Shown: positions 1 to 7,220 of the stretch, one piece after another
How the letters are laid out: every line of letters starts with the position of its first letter
How positions within the stretch are numbered: the stretch's first letter is position 1
Assembly (NCBI GenBank): GCA_036960175.1
Contig: JBALWH010000018.1
Coordinates: 19,313 to 83,312, forward strand
DNA: 64,000 bases
Source: Motiliproteus sp036960175
Lineage (GTDB): Bacteria > Pseudomonadota > Gammaproteobacteria > Pseudomonadales > Balneatricaceae
Direction of reading: 5' to 3'
Program-made: the position numbers and the translations under genes
Notes under the pieces: model-generated
Databases searched by the model: none
What the model saw: the letters and a program-made list of their open reading frames with translations, nothing else
Told to the model about the DNA's origin: nothing

Positions 1-100
1 AACATGTTTGAAAAATGGCTCTAATACGATTCAATATCCACCCAGAGTGGCACTTTGATTGTCTCGCTTCACAGCTCACCATCGATAGGAATTATGACCG

Positions 101-1273
101 ATGCCTAAGCACTCAAATAACTCTAAGGCCAGTGCACAGCTGAATTTTGACCACGCCATCGACCGCAGTAAAAGCGCTAGCCAGAAATGGTTAAAATATC
201 AGGGCCAGGACGTTCTACCGATGTGGGTAGCCGATACCGATTTCCTGTCACCACCATCGGTTCTAGAAGCGCTCCATGAGCGCATTGACCATGGTGTATT
301 TGGATACACTTTACCGCCAGCGGAACTGACCGAAGCGGTCATCGAACGATTCCAGCGACTATACAACTGGTCCCTACAAGCAGAATGGTTAGTATGGTTA
401 CCTGGGTTGGTATGCGGCCTCAACCTAGCTTGCCGAGCCAGTGGTGACACCGGTGATTCGGTAATTTCTCCGACCCCCATTTACCCACCCTTTATGTCGG
501 CCCCACGTCTATCGGAGCGAGCACTGATCCAGGTCCCTATGACGTTGCTTAACGGCCGCTGGCTGCTGGATTTTGAAGCGCTGGAACGGGCGATCACTGC
601 GGACACCCGCTTAATCCTGTTCTGCAATCCACAGAACCCAGGCGGCAGCTGCTACCGCAAGGAAGAGCTGGAACGACTGCTGGATATTTGCCAGCGCCAT
701 GACCTACAACTGTGCTCCGACGAAATCCATTGTGATCTGATTCTAGAACCCGGAGTTAAGCATATCCCCATCGCCAGCCTGTCACCCCAGGCAGCGCAGC
801 GAACCATCACCCTGATGGCGCCTAGCAAGACTTACAATATCGCAGGCCTTGGCTGTTCATTGGCCATTATTCCCGATAAAGCATTGCGTCAGCGTTTTAA
901 CAGGATCAGGAAAGGGATTGTTCCGGACGTCAATTTGCTGGGTTATACCGCTGCGCTAGCGGCATACCGGGATGGGGATGAATGGAATCAAACCCAGCTG
1001 AATTATCTGCGCGCCAATCGCGATTATCTAGTGGCTGAGATTAACCAGATACCGGGACTAAAACTCGAACCTTTTGAAGCCACCTATCTGGCTTGGATTG
1101 ACGTTTCCGGACTTGGGCTAAAAAACCCACCCGCATTCTTCGAACAAGCAGGCATCGGCATGTCCCCAGGAATCGATTTTGGTGACAAAAACTTTATGCG
1201 CCTGAACTTCGGCTGTACCCGACAATTGCTAGAAGAAGCGGTCCGGCGGATTAAACAGGCAGTGGCTAACTAA
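101..1273 (+). CDS. PatB/MalY-type PLP C-S lyase / aminotransferase
   Basis: Fold-type I PLP enzyme of the MalY/PatB branch, which typically cleaves C-S bonds (cystathionine or cysteine conjugates) in the cytoplasm. The early signature PMWVADTDF is typical of this branch. The motif CNPQNPGG lies mid-protein, SDEIHCDL carries the cofactor-contacting Asp, and SKTYNIAGL holds the Schiff-base lysine at about residue 243. The length of 390 residues is normal for the family. The ATG at 101 follows an AGGA motif about 10 bases upstream. An ATG at 94 in another frame ends after four codons. The next gene converges on it. The family is clear, but the exact substrate cannot be read from the sequence. 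Confidence 0.85.
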   Translation: MPKHSNNSKASAQLNFDHAIDRSKSASQKWLKYQGQDVLPMWVADTDFLSPPSVLEALHERIDHGVFGYTLPPAELTEAVIERFQRLYNWSLQAEWLVWLPGLVCGLNLACRASGDTGDSVISPTPIYPPFMSAPRLSERALIQVPMTLLNGRWLLDFEALERAITADTRLILFCNPQNPGGSCYRKEELERLLDICQRHDLQLCSDEIHCDLILEPGVKHIPIASLSPQAAQRTITLMAPSKTYNIAGLGCSLAIIPDKALRQRFNRIRKGIVPDVNLLGYTAALAAYRDGDEWNQTQLNYLRANRDYLVAEINQIPGLKLEPFEATYLAWIDVSGLGLKNPPAFFEQAGIGMSPGIDFGDKNFMRLNFGCTRQLLEEAVRRIKQAVAN

Positions 1274-1338
1274 TACGGATAGGTTGCGCGTAGCCGCAAC
1301 TTAATCTGATTGCTGTTCAACAAAAAAACCAGATGGGT

Positions 1339-1359
1339 GCAGCGCCATTATAGCGCTGC
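1339..1359. other. Stem-loop between convergent genes
   Basis: A 7-bp perfect stem (GCAGCGC / GCGCTGC) with a 7-base loop sits in the convergent gap between the aminotransferase and epmA. On the minus strand a T-run follows only after about ten bases, so it is a weak terminator candidate for epmA. Confidence 0.35.
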
Positions 1360-1365
1360 GGACAA

Positions 1366-2331
1366 TCAAGCCCGACTCACGGGAAAAGGCAGCACCTCGT
1401 CAATATGTGTGCAGCCGCTGATTAGCATCAACAGCCTATCAACCCCCAACGCAACGCCCGCACAATCCGGCATTCCGGCTTGTAACGCTGCTACCAGGTG
1501 ATGATCCGTAGGCAGTGGCACCAAACCCATCTGCTGGCGTTTTAACTGATCACCGGCAAAGCGACTGGCCTGCTCAGCAGCATCGACCAACTCAAGGTAA
1601 CCATTAGCCAACTCCAGTCCGTTGATGAAAAGCTCAAACCGTCGGGCCACCAGAGCGCCGCTATCATCGACAGAGACCTGCGCCAGCGCGGCCTGAGACG
1701 CCGGATAATCATAAATAAACGTAGGTTGTTGCAACTCCGGTTCAATCAAATGACTAAACAGCAGATCCAACCAAGCATCCCGATCTTCTAACGCCATATC
1801 GTCGACATCCAGTCGTTCAACAGCCAATGCTTGCAGCTGCGCCGCAGTTGCTGGATGTGGATCAATACCGAGATACTGCTGAAACGCCTGTCGATAGCTT
1901 AATTTTACCGCAGGCCCGCAACCAGCAACTTCGAGCAACAGCGCCTCTACCTCGACCATCAACTGCTGTGCATCAAACCCGGGGCGGTACCATTCCAGCA
2001 TGCAAAATTCGGGATTATGGCGGCGGCCAGACTCACCATTGCGGAAAGACTTTGCCAATTGATAGATAGCTCCACTGCCCGCTGCCAGCAAACGTTTCAT
2101 TGCGTATTCCGGGGAGGTCTGCAGAAACAGCGGTAGCCCCTGATTTTGTCCTGGGCCTTGAAATTCAGAGCACATTGGCTGCAGGTAGGGATCAGAGACT
2201 GCGGCAGCTGAAAGTACCGGAGTATCCACCTCCATCACCTCCCGTACGGCGAAAAAGGCCCTGATCGCTCGATATAGCTGTGCCCGTTGTCGAATCAATT
2301 GCAGCGATGCGGATGGACGCCAATCATTCAT
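1366..2331 (-). CDS. epmA: EF-P--(R)-beta-lysine ligase EpmA
   Basis: A class II lysyl-tRNA-synthetase paralogue (GenX/PoxA) that attaches (R)-beta-lysine to Lys34 of elongation factor P rather than to tRNA. It has only the catalytic domain, with no anticodon-binding domain, about 322 residues. Motif 2 is seen around FRNGESGRRHNPEF followed by MLEWYR, and motif 3 as GVALGVDRLLML near the C-terminus. I chose the ATG at 2331 because the protein then begins MNDWRPSAS, matching the usual EpmA start. A GAGG lies nine bases upstream. A longer TTG start at 2346 is possible. The gene lies downstream of efp on the same strand, with epmB divergent, so writer, target and mutase are together. Confidence 0.95.
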   Translation of the reverse strand: MNDWRPSASLQLIRQRAQLYRAIRAFFAVREVMEVDTPVLSAAAVSDPYLQPMCSEFQGPGQNQGLPLFLQTSPEYAMKRLLAAGSGAIYQLAKSFRNGESGRRHNPEFCMLEWYRPGFDAQQLMVEVEALLLEVAGCGPAVKLSYRQAFQQYLGIDPHPATAAQLQALAVERLDVDDMALEDRDAWLDLLFSHLIEPELQQPTFIYDYPASQAALAQVSVDDSGALVARRFELFINGLELANGYLELVDAAEQASRFAGDQLKRQQMGLVPLPTDHHLVAALQAGMPDCAGVALGVDRLLMLISGCTHIDEVLPFPVSRA

Positions 2332-2371
2332 GATGGAAAACCTCAACAGGAGTCGTTAGGGCCATATAGCA

Positions 2372-2430
2372 AGCAGACCGGAGGCTCCCGGCCTGCTATG
2401 TTGCAGTTCAGACACCAGGGTCTGATGCAA
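2372..2430 (-). other. Two consecutive hairpins between efp and epmA
   Basis: Positions 2372-2397 form a 10-bp stem with one mismatch (AGCAG.CCGG arms). Positions 2401-2430 form a second stem (TTGCA plus TCAGAC pairing with GTCTGA plus TGCAA). Neither is followed by a T-run on the minus strand. They may stabilise the efp message or dampen read-through into epmA. Confidence 0.45.
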
Positions 2431-2457
2431 CTCTGCAGGAATGCAGCGAGGAACCGA

Positions 2458-3024
2458 TTAAGCCCGGCTAACGTATTCTCCGCTGCGGGTATCGATTTTC
2501 AAAATTTCACCTTCATTGATAAACAAAGGTACACGTACCACAGCACCCGTACTCAATGTTGCAGGCTTGGAACCACCTTGCGCAGTATCGCCCTTGAGGC
2601 CAGGATCTGTTTCCGCAACGGCCAACTCAACGAAATTAGCAACAGTCACCAGCAGCGGCGCATCATTAAACAGCGTAATCACACTGACATCCTGTTCCTT
2701 TAACCACTTAGTGGCATCACCCACAGCAGCCTTATCAGCAGCGAACTGCTCAAAAGACCCATCAGTCACCATGAAATGCCAGAACTCTCCATCGGTGTAG
2801 AGATACTCCATGTCACGTTCCATCACGTCAGCCGCTTCCAGGGATTCATTGGATTTAAACGTGCGTTCCCAGATCTTGGCATTTCGAAGGTTGCGCATCT
2901 TCACTCGAGTGAAGGCTTGCCCCTTTCCAGGCTTGACGAATTCGACATCGACCATGGAACAAGGGTCACCATCGACCATCACTTTAAGACCTGACTTGAA
3001 TTCATTGGTAGAATAGTTGGCCAT
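2458..3024 (-). CDS. efp: Elongation factor P
   Basis: Translation factor that rescues ribosomes stalled on polyproline. The protein has 188 residues, the normal length, with the KOW-like N-terminal domain and two OB domains. The loop KPGKGQAF places the modifiable lysine at residue 34, the EpmA/EpmB target. The C-terminal signature IDTRSGEYVSRA is conserved. GTGAGGG lies just upstream of the ATG. It is encoded upstream of epmA on the same strand and divergent from epmB, so this genome keeps the beta-lysylation route. EpmC, the hydroxylase, is not in the window. Confidence 0.98.
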   Translation of the reverse strand: MANYSTNEFKSGLKVMVDGDPCSMVDVEFVKPGKGQAFTRVKMRNLRNAKIWERTFKSNESLEAADVMERDMEYLYTDGEFWHFMVTDGSFEQFAADKAAVGDATKWLKEQDVSVITLFNDAPLLVTVANFVELAVAETDPGLKGDTAQGGSKPATLSTGAVVRVPLFINEGEILKIDTRSGEYVSRA

Positions 3025-3050
3025 TTTCCCTCACCAAATTAACTGTCTGA

Positions 3051-3134
3051 ACCCTGAACGAGACTGAAAAATGAGATTGCTCAATTTCCAGTCTCCCAAA
3101 CCAGGGAAAAAGGCTAATGATACCCTGAACGAGA
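3051..3134. repeat. 13-bp direct repeat pair between efp and epmB
   Basis: The sequence ACCCTGAACGAGA occurs exactly at 3051-3063 and again at 3122-3134, 71 bp apart, in the 116-bp divergent gap. The second copy covers the weak ribosome-binding region of epmB. It may be a shared regulator site or a small local duplication. Confidence 0.6.
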
Positions 3135-3140
3135 GCCACT

Positions 3141-4169
3141 GTGCATACAAAGTCGTTAAAGCTTATTAGCCAACCCAGTTGGCAGCAAATCCTAGCCAGC
3201 TCGGTTTCTGATCCTCGAGAGCTATTGCAGCGCCTGCAACTGCCGGAGGAGCTGTTAACCACGATGACATCAGCCCACGGTGAATTTGCGGTGCGAGTAC
3301 CAGAACCTTATCTGCAACGCATAGAGCCTGGTAACCCCAAAGATCCGCTCTTACTTCAAGTTCTACCAAGGGCACAGGAGATGCTGCAGGTTGCGGGCTT
3401 TATCAAAGACCCACTGGCAGAACAGCAAGCTAACCAACATCAGGGCATCATCCACAAATACCAGGGTCGACTGCTGCTGATCATCAGCGGCGGCTGTGCT
3501 ATCAATTGCCGGTATTGTTTCCGCCGTCATTTCCCCTACGGTGACAATCAGCTGGGCAAAGAGGAATGGAGCCAGGCATTGGACTACATTCGCCAGGATT
3601 CCAGCATTACAGAGGTTATTTTTAGCGGCGGCGACCCCCTAGCGACCAGTGATCAGCGCCTAGCCTCGATGATCAACGAACTGGATCAAATCCCCCATCT
3701 GAAGCGATTACGAATTCATAGCCGTTTACCGGTCGTCATTCCTCAGCGTATTACTGAAGAGTTACTCAATACGCTGCAGCAAAGCCGCCTCGATAAAGTA
3801 CTGGTCACTCATATCAACCACCCTAAAGAGCTGGATCCGATATTTAAGGAAGCCATGAGTCAGTTAAAGCTCGCGGGCATCACTTTGCTCAACCAAAGCG
3901 TGCTATTGAAGGATATCAACGATAACCATGAAACCCTCTGCGAGTTAAGCGAGTCGCTGTTCGAAGCGGGCATCCTTCCTTACTACTTGCACTTATTGGA
4001 CCCGGTCGCTGGAGCCAGCCATTTCGATGTTAATGAACAACAGGCCAGAAAACTGGTAGGCCAACTCTGCGATCAACTGCCAGGATATCTGGTGCCAAAG
4101 CTGGTTAAAGAGCTTGCAGGAGCCTCGGCAAAAGTCCCCCTGACACCGGTGCTAAAAAATTCTGGCTGA
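3141..4169 (+). CDS. epmB: EF-P lysylation enzyme EpmB (lysine 2,3-aminomutase family)
   Basis: Radical-SAM, PLP-dependent lysine 2,3-aminomutase-like enzyme that makes (R)-beta-lysine for EpmA. The cluster-binding CxxxCxxC is at Cys119, Cys123 and Cys126 in GCAINCRYCFRRHFPY. The GGDPL motif and the PLP-site region near the C-terminus (LVPKLVKELAG) are present. The length of 342 residues matches EpmB and is shorter than catabolic KamA. The start is GTG with a weak GAGAG upstream. It is divergent from efp-epmA, so the three genes form one functional group split by a shared promoter region. Confidence 0.95.
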   Translation: MHTKSLKLISQPSWQQILASSVSDPRELLQRLQLPEELLTTMTSAHGEFAVRVPEPYLQRIEPGNPKDPLLLQVLPRAQEMLQVAGFIKDPLAEQQANQHQGIIHKYQGRLLLIISGGCAINCRYCFRRHFPYGDNQLGKEEWSQALDYIRQDSSITEVIFSGGDPLATSDQRLASMINELDQIPHLKRLRIHSRLPVVIPQRITEELLNTLQQSRLDKVLVTHINHPKELDPIFKEAMSQLKLAGITLLNQSVLLKDINDNHETLCELSESLFEAGILPYYLHLLDPVAGASHFDVNEQQARKLVGQLCDQLPGYLVPKLVKELAGASAKVPLTPVLKNSG

Positions 4170-4238
4170 TTGACCTTGCAATTCATCGGCTCTCGACCAG
4201 ACTCAGGTCATAACAAGCACTAGCAAGGGGGACTTGTG

Positions 4239-4889
4239 ATGAAGCTCTATGGACTGGCCGTCAGCAATTATTACAATATCGTCAAGCTGGCGCTGCTCGA
4301 AAAACAATTTGAATTCACTGAAGTCTATACCCCGCCTTCCGCTGAACCGGATTTACTCATCAATAGCCCGATGGGTAAAATCCCCTATTTGCAGGATGGC
4401 AACTTCTACCTCTCAGAATCTCAGGCAATTCTGTTTTATCTAGAACTACTTAAACCCAGCCCACGACTTTACCCCCTTGACCCAGCGCAATCGGGCCGCG
4501 CTCAACAGATCCACCAATTTGTCGACTTGTATATCGACGCCCCCAGCCGGACACTATTAGGCGCTGCCTACTTCGGCCAGGACACTACCCCTGAAAAAGT
4601 GGCTGAGGTCGGTAAAAACCTGAAACGTAACTTTTCAGCCCTAAGCCAGACTGTCAGTTTCGCACCCTTTATAGCAGGTACGGAATTGTCCCACGCAGAC
4701 TTGGCCGCCTTTATGACTTTTAGTTTTTCCCAAGCCATCATGGAACGCCTGCATGGACCTGATCCACTGACCAGGCTTCCCGGAGTCGGGGCTTATATGG
4801 AAATGATGTCCGAACGACCCAATAGCCAACGAGTGCTCGAAGATCAGCAGGTGGCATTAGACAAGCTGCTTTCAGCCCAAGCCAGCTAA
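4239..4889 (+). CDS. Glutathione S-transferase family protein
   Basis: Soluble two-domain GST-like protein of about 216 residues. The N-terminal thioredoxin-like domain has the cis-proline region (NSPMGKIPYL) and the glutathione-gamma-glutamyl contact SESQAILFYL. The helical C-terminal domain includes the conserved capping-box region near LSHADLAAFM. The ATG at 4239 is preferred over the GTG at 4236 because AGGGGG sits seven bases before it. A substrate cannot be inferred. It follows epmB by about 70 bp on the same strand, with no evident functional link. Confidence 0.85.
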   Translation: MKLYGLAVSNYYNIVKLALLEKQFEFTEVYTPPSAEPDLLINSPMGKIPYLQDGNFYLSESQAILFYLELLKPSPRLYPLDPAQSGRAQQIHQFVDLYIDAPSRTLLGAAYFGQDTTPEKVAEVGKNLKRNFSALSQTVSFAPFIAGTELSHADLAAFMTFSFSQAIMERLHGPDPLTRLPGVGAYMEMMSERPNSQRVLEDQQVALDKLLSAQAS

Positions 4890-4984
4890 CTTTCGCATTG
4901 TCGCTACTGGAACGGCCTCTACTCTTGCCAACAGCCTAACGATGAGTACTATTAGGCGATTATGGATGGAAATAGGACACGGAA

Positions 4985-5326
4985 ATGAATACGTTAGCAA
5001 AAGCATTAGTGATATTCGCCACGGCAACTTTAGTTGCAGCCTGTACCCAGGAAGCACAAAACAAACTGGGCCGAGCCGTACAGAACTGGACCGGCACTAA
5101 TGGCGTGTTAGAGGTCTACGCTGGCGACAAGCTAGTAAAGAAATTCATCCAGATAGATAAGCTATCCACAGCTTCCGGTACCAGCGACGACAAACCAAGA
5201 CCTTACCGATTTGGCTACGGCGTCATGGACGAAAATTTCAATGGTGAAAAAGACCCCGGAGAGAAAAAAGTCTATTTTGAGTTCAGCGACTACTCCACCT
5301 CCTATATTTTCTACGAACACCCCTGA
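4985..5326 (+). CDS. Small lipoprotein of unknown function
   Basis: The N-terminus is a lipoprotein signal with lipobox LVAAC, lipidated at Cys20, and residue +2 is Thr, favouring the outer membrane. The mature part is about 94 residues with no family I recognise. It is beta-rich in appearance, with a repeated Asp/Glu-Lys pattern (ENFNGEKDPGEKK) and an aromatic tail. AGGA lies upstream of the ATG. Its stop is three bases before the next start, so the two are likely co-transcribed. The real-gene call is supported by the signal peptide and spacing. Confidence 0.75.
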   Translation: MNTLAKALVIFATATLVAACTQEAQNKLGRAVQNWTGTNGVLEVYAGDKLVKKFIQIDKLSTASGTSDDKPRPYRFGYGVMDENFNGEKDPGEKKVYFEFSDYSTSYIFYEHP

Positions 5327-5329
5327 TCC

Positions 5330-5767
5330 ATGATATCCCAAGTTTTGCTGATTGCTGTCGCCGTCATTGGCGGTATCGCTGTCGCTCTGCAGGGTCAATT
5401 CATGGGCCTGATGGACCGTCAGATAGGCACTCTGGAAAACGTATTTCTGACCTTTGGTGTGGGCGGCATTCTAGCAGCCCTATTACTACTTGCGGTTCGC
5501 GGGGGCAATATCGGCCAATGGCAACAACTCCCCTGGTGGACCTTATCATCAGGTCTATTAGGGGTCGTCATTATCGCCGCGATAGGTTTCAGTGTCTCGC
5601 GTTTGGGCACACTAGCGGCCTTTACCCTGATCGTCGCCATGCAATTTGTAACAGCGGCGCTGATTGATCATTTTGGGCTGTTCGGGGCGGAAGTTAGACC
5701 TATCGATATCAGCAAGCTATCCGGTATGGGAATACTCATATTAGGGGTCTGGCTCACGGTACGATGA
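5330..5767 (+). CDS. Small DMT-type inner-membrane permease (YdcZ/DUF606-like)
   Basis: A hydrophobic protein of 145 residues with about five membrane segments. It resembles the half-size DUF606/YdcZ members of the drug/metabolite transporter superfamily, which act as dimers. Markers are the Gly-rich first helix (GGIAVALQGQF), the charged loop GLMDRQIGTLEN, and the last helix GMGILILGVWLTVR. The substrate is unknown. It starts three bases after the lipoprotein stop. Confidence 0.75.
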   Translation: MISQVLLIAVAVIGGIAVALQGQFMGLMDRQIGTLENVFLTFGVGGILAALLLLAVRGGNIGQWQQLPWWTLSSGLLGVVIIAAIGFSVSRLGTLAAFTLIVAMQFVTAALIDHFGLFGAEVRPIDISKLSGMGILILGVWLTVR

Positions 5768-5924
5768 GGATCTGTTCTGGGTCAGTTCAAAAGCGCTATT
5801 CGTTACCTAGTATTAGTATTATCCCTTGAATTTGTGGAAGAATCAGCCGATAGCTTTATAGCTACAAGCAATTCCGAACGCGTTAACCACACTAACTGTT
5901 AAAACTGCCCCTCAGGTTTATAGA

Positions 5925-7220
5925 ATGCGCACTGCCATTACCCTTGCTCTTTTAATATTCGCCACATTGATTCAGGCCGCTTCGATCACCGACCGCCTGC
6001 AGCAGCTAGTTGATCAGGGCAAGATGCTGGAAGCTTTTCAGCTGGCACTACCGCAGCTCGACGAGCAAGCAGGGAATCCGACCTTTGATTTGTTGTTCGG
6101 CATTGCCGCCATCGAAGTCGGCCAGGTCAATGAGGGTATTTTTGCTCTTGAGCGCGTAGTTTTTGTTGAACCAGACAATCACCGAGCACGATTAGAGTAC
6201 GGACGCGGCCTTTATATCCTGGGTCAGGACGCGCTGGCGCGACAAGCATTCAACCACGTATTGGATAATGCCGATCCACCCGCGTCGGTAGTGACAAAGA
6301 TCGAACAGTTTCTCGACGCCATCAGGCGCCGGGAAAGCCGCTACCAGACGACGGCCAGTGGCTATGTTGGGCTGACCGCCGGTTACGACAGCAACATCAA
6401 TAGCGCCCCGGGTAGCCAAATCACGCTGATTCAGTTGAACCAAGAGTCATTAGGCAAAGGGGACAATTTCTCTAATCTGATCTTTGGTGGCCAGGTATTC
6501 TATCCCGTCAGCAAGAATCGTAAGATTTACGGTCGCTGGGACTCCGTGGTCAGAGGCTACGAAGATGAACACGAACAGGACCACAGCAACCACAGCCTTA
6601 CCATCGGTCATCAATGGAACCAGCAGCAACATCAGTTTGACCTCAGTTTCAACGCACAACGCTATATCCTCGATGACTCCAGCTATCGCACACTCTACGG
6701 TCCGACCCTGAGCTGGACCAAGGCCCTTTCCAAAGAGCTGACGATGCAGTTGGGAGGCTCCTGGCTGACCCTGGATCATCCGGACATCGGCAACCGGGAC
6801 AGTCGCCAACTATTATTTAACGCCCGCATTTTCGGAGAGCTTGAATCGAACCAATCAGGCTATTGGTTTGTCGGCAGTTTCTACGGAGATGAGCGCTCGG
6901 ACGATCAATCCATCGTCAGTCTCGGTTCGGTAGATCGCACCTTTATCGGATTCCAGGGAGGTGGGCAAATCACACTCTCCCAAGACCTGAGCCTGATCAC
7001 CACGGCAACCATCCAAAACAGCAGCTACGAAAGCGACGACTGGCTTTACGGCATTACCAGAGACGATACCTACACGGCCCTCGATCTGGAACTCAAACAG
7101 TTGCTAGATGCCAATTGGCAGCTAAGTGCGAACCTTAATTTGAGCAGAAACCAGTCAAACATCGAACTCTACGAATACCATCGGAGGCAGCTGAGTCTGT
7201 CAGTACGTTATGAATTCTAA
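5925..7220 (+). CDS. TPR plus outer-membrane beta-barrel protein, Slam-like
   Basis: The N-terminal 19 residues form a signal peptide ending around QAAS. Residues about 25-130 are helical TPR-like repeats (YILGQDALARQAFNHVL). From about residue 150 to the end the sequence shows alternating amphipathic strands with many aromatic pairs, closing with LSVRYEF. A terminal Phe is usual for outer-membrane barrels. This TPR-plus-barrel layout matches surface lipoprotein assembly modifiers (DUF560/Slam), which move proteins to the cell surface. The stop overlaps the next start by 11 bp, so translation is probably coupled to the FecR protein, the natural candidate substrate. The Slam role is inferred. 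A plain outer-membrane porin-like partner is the alternative. Confidence 0.7.
   Translation: MRTAITLALLIFATLIQAASITDRLQQLVDQGKMLEAFQLALPQLDEQAGNPTFDLLFGIAAIEVGQVNEGIFALERVVFVEPDNHRARLEYGRGLYILGQDALARQAFNHVLDNADPPASVVTKIEQFLDAIRRRESRYQTTASGYVGLTAGYDSNINSAPGSQITLIQLNQESLGKGDNFSNLIFGGQVFYPVSKNRKIYGRWDSVVRGYEDEHEQDHSNHSLTIGHQWNQQQHQFDLSFNAQRYILDDSSYRTLYGPTLSWTKALSKELTMQLGGSWLTLDHPDIGNRDSRQLLFNARIFGELESNQSGYWFVGSFYGDERSDDQSIVSLGSVDRTFIGFQGGGQITLSQDLSLITTATIQNSSYESDDWLYGITRDDTYTALDLELKQLLDANWQLSANLNLSRNQSNIELYEYHRRQLSLSVRYEF

Noticed and set aside
48..63. TGGCAC-N5-TTGTC resembling a sigma-54 promoter before the first gene
   Set aside because: The essential GC of the -12 element is missing (TTGTC), so the match is not convincing.
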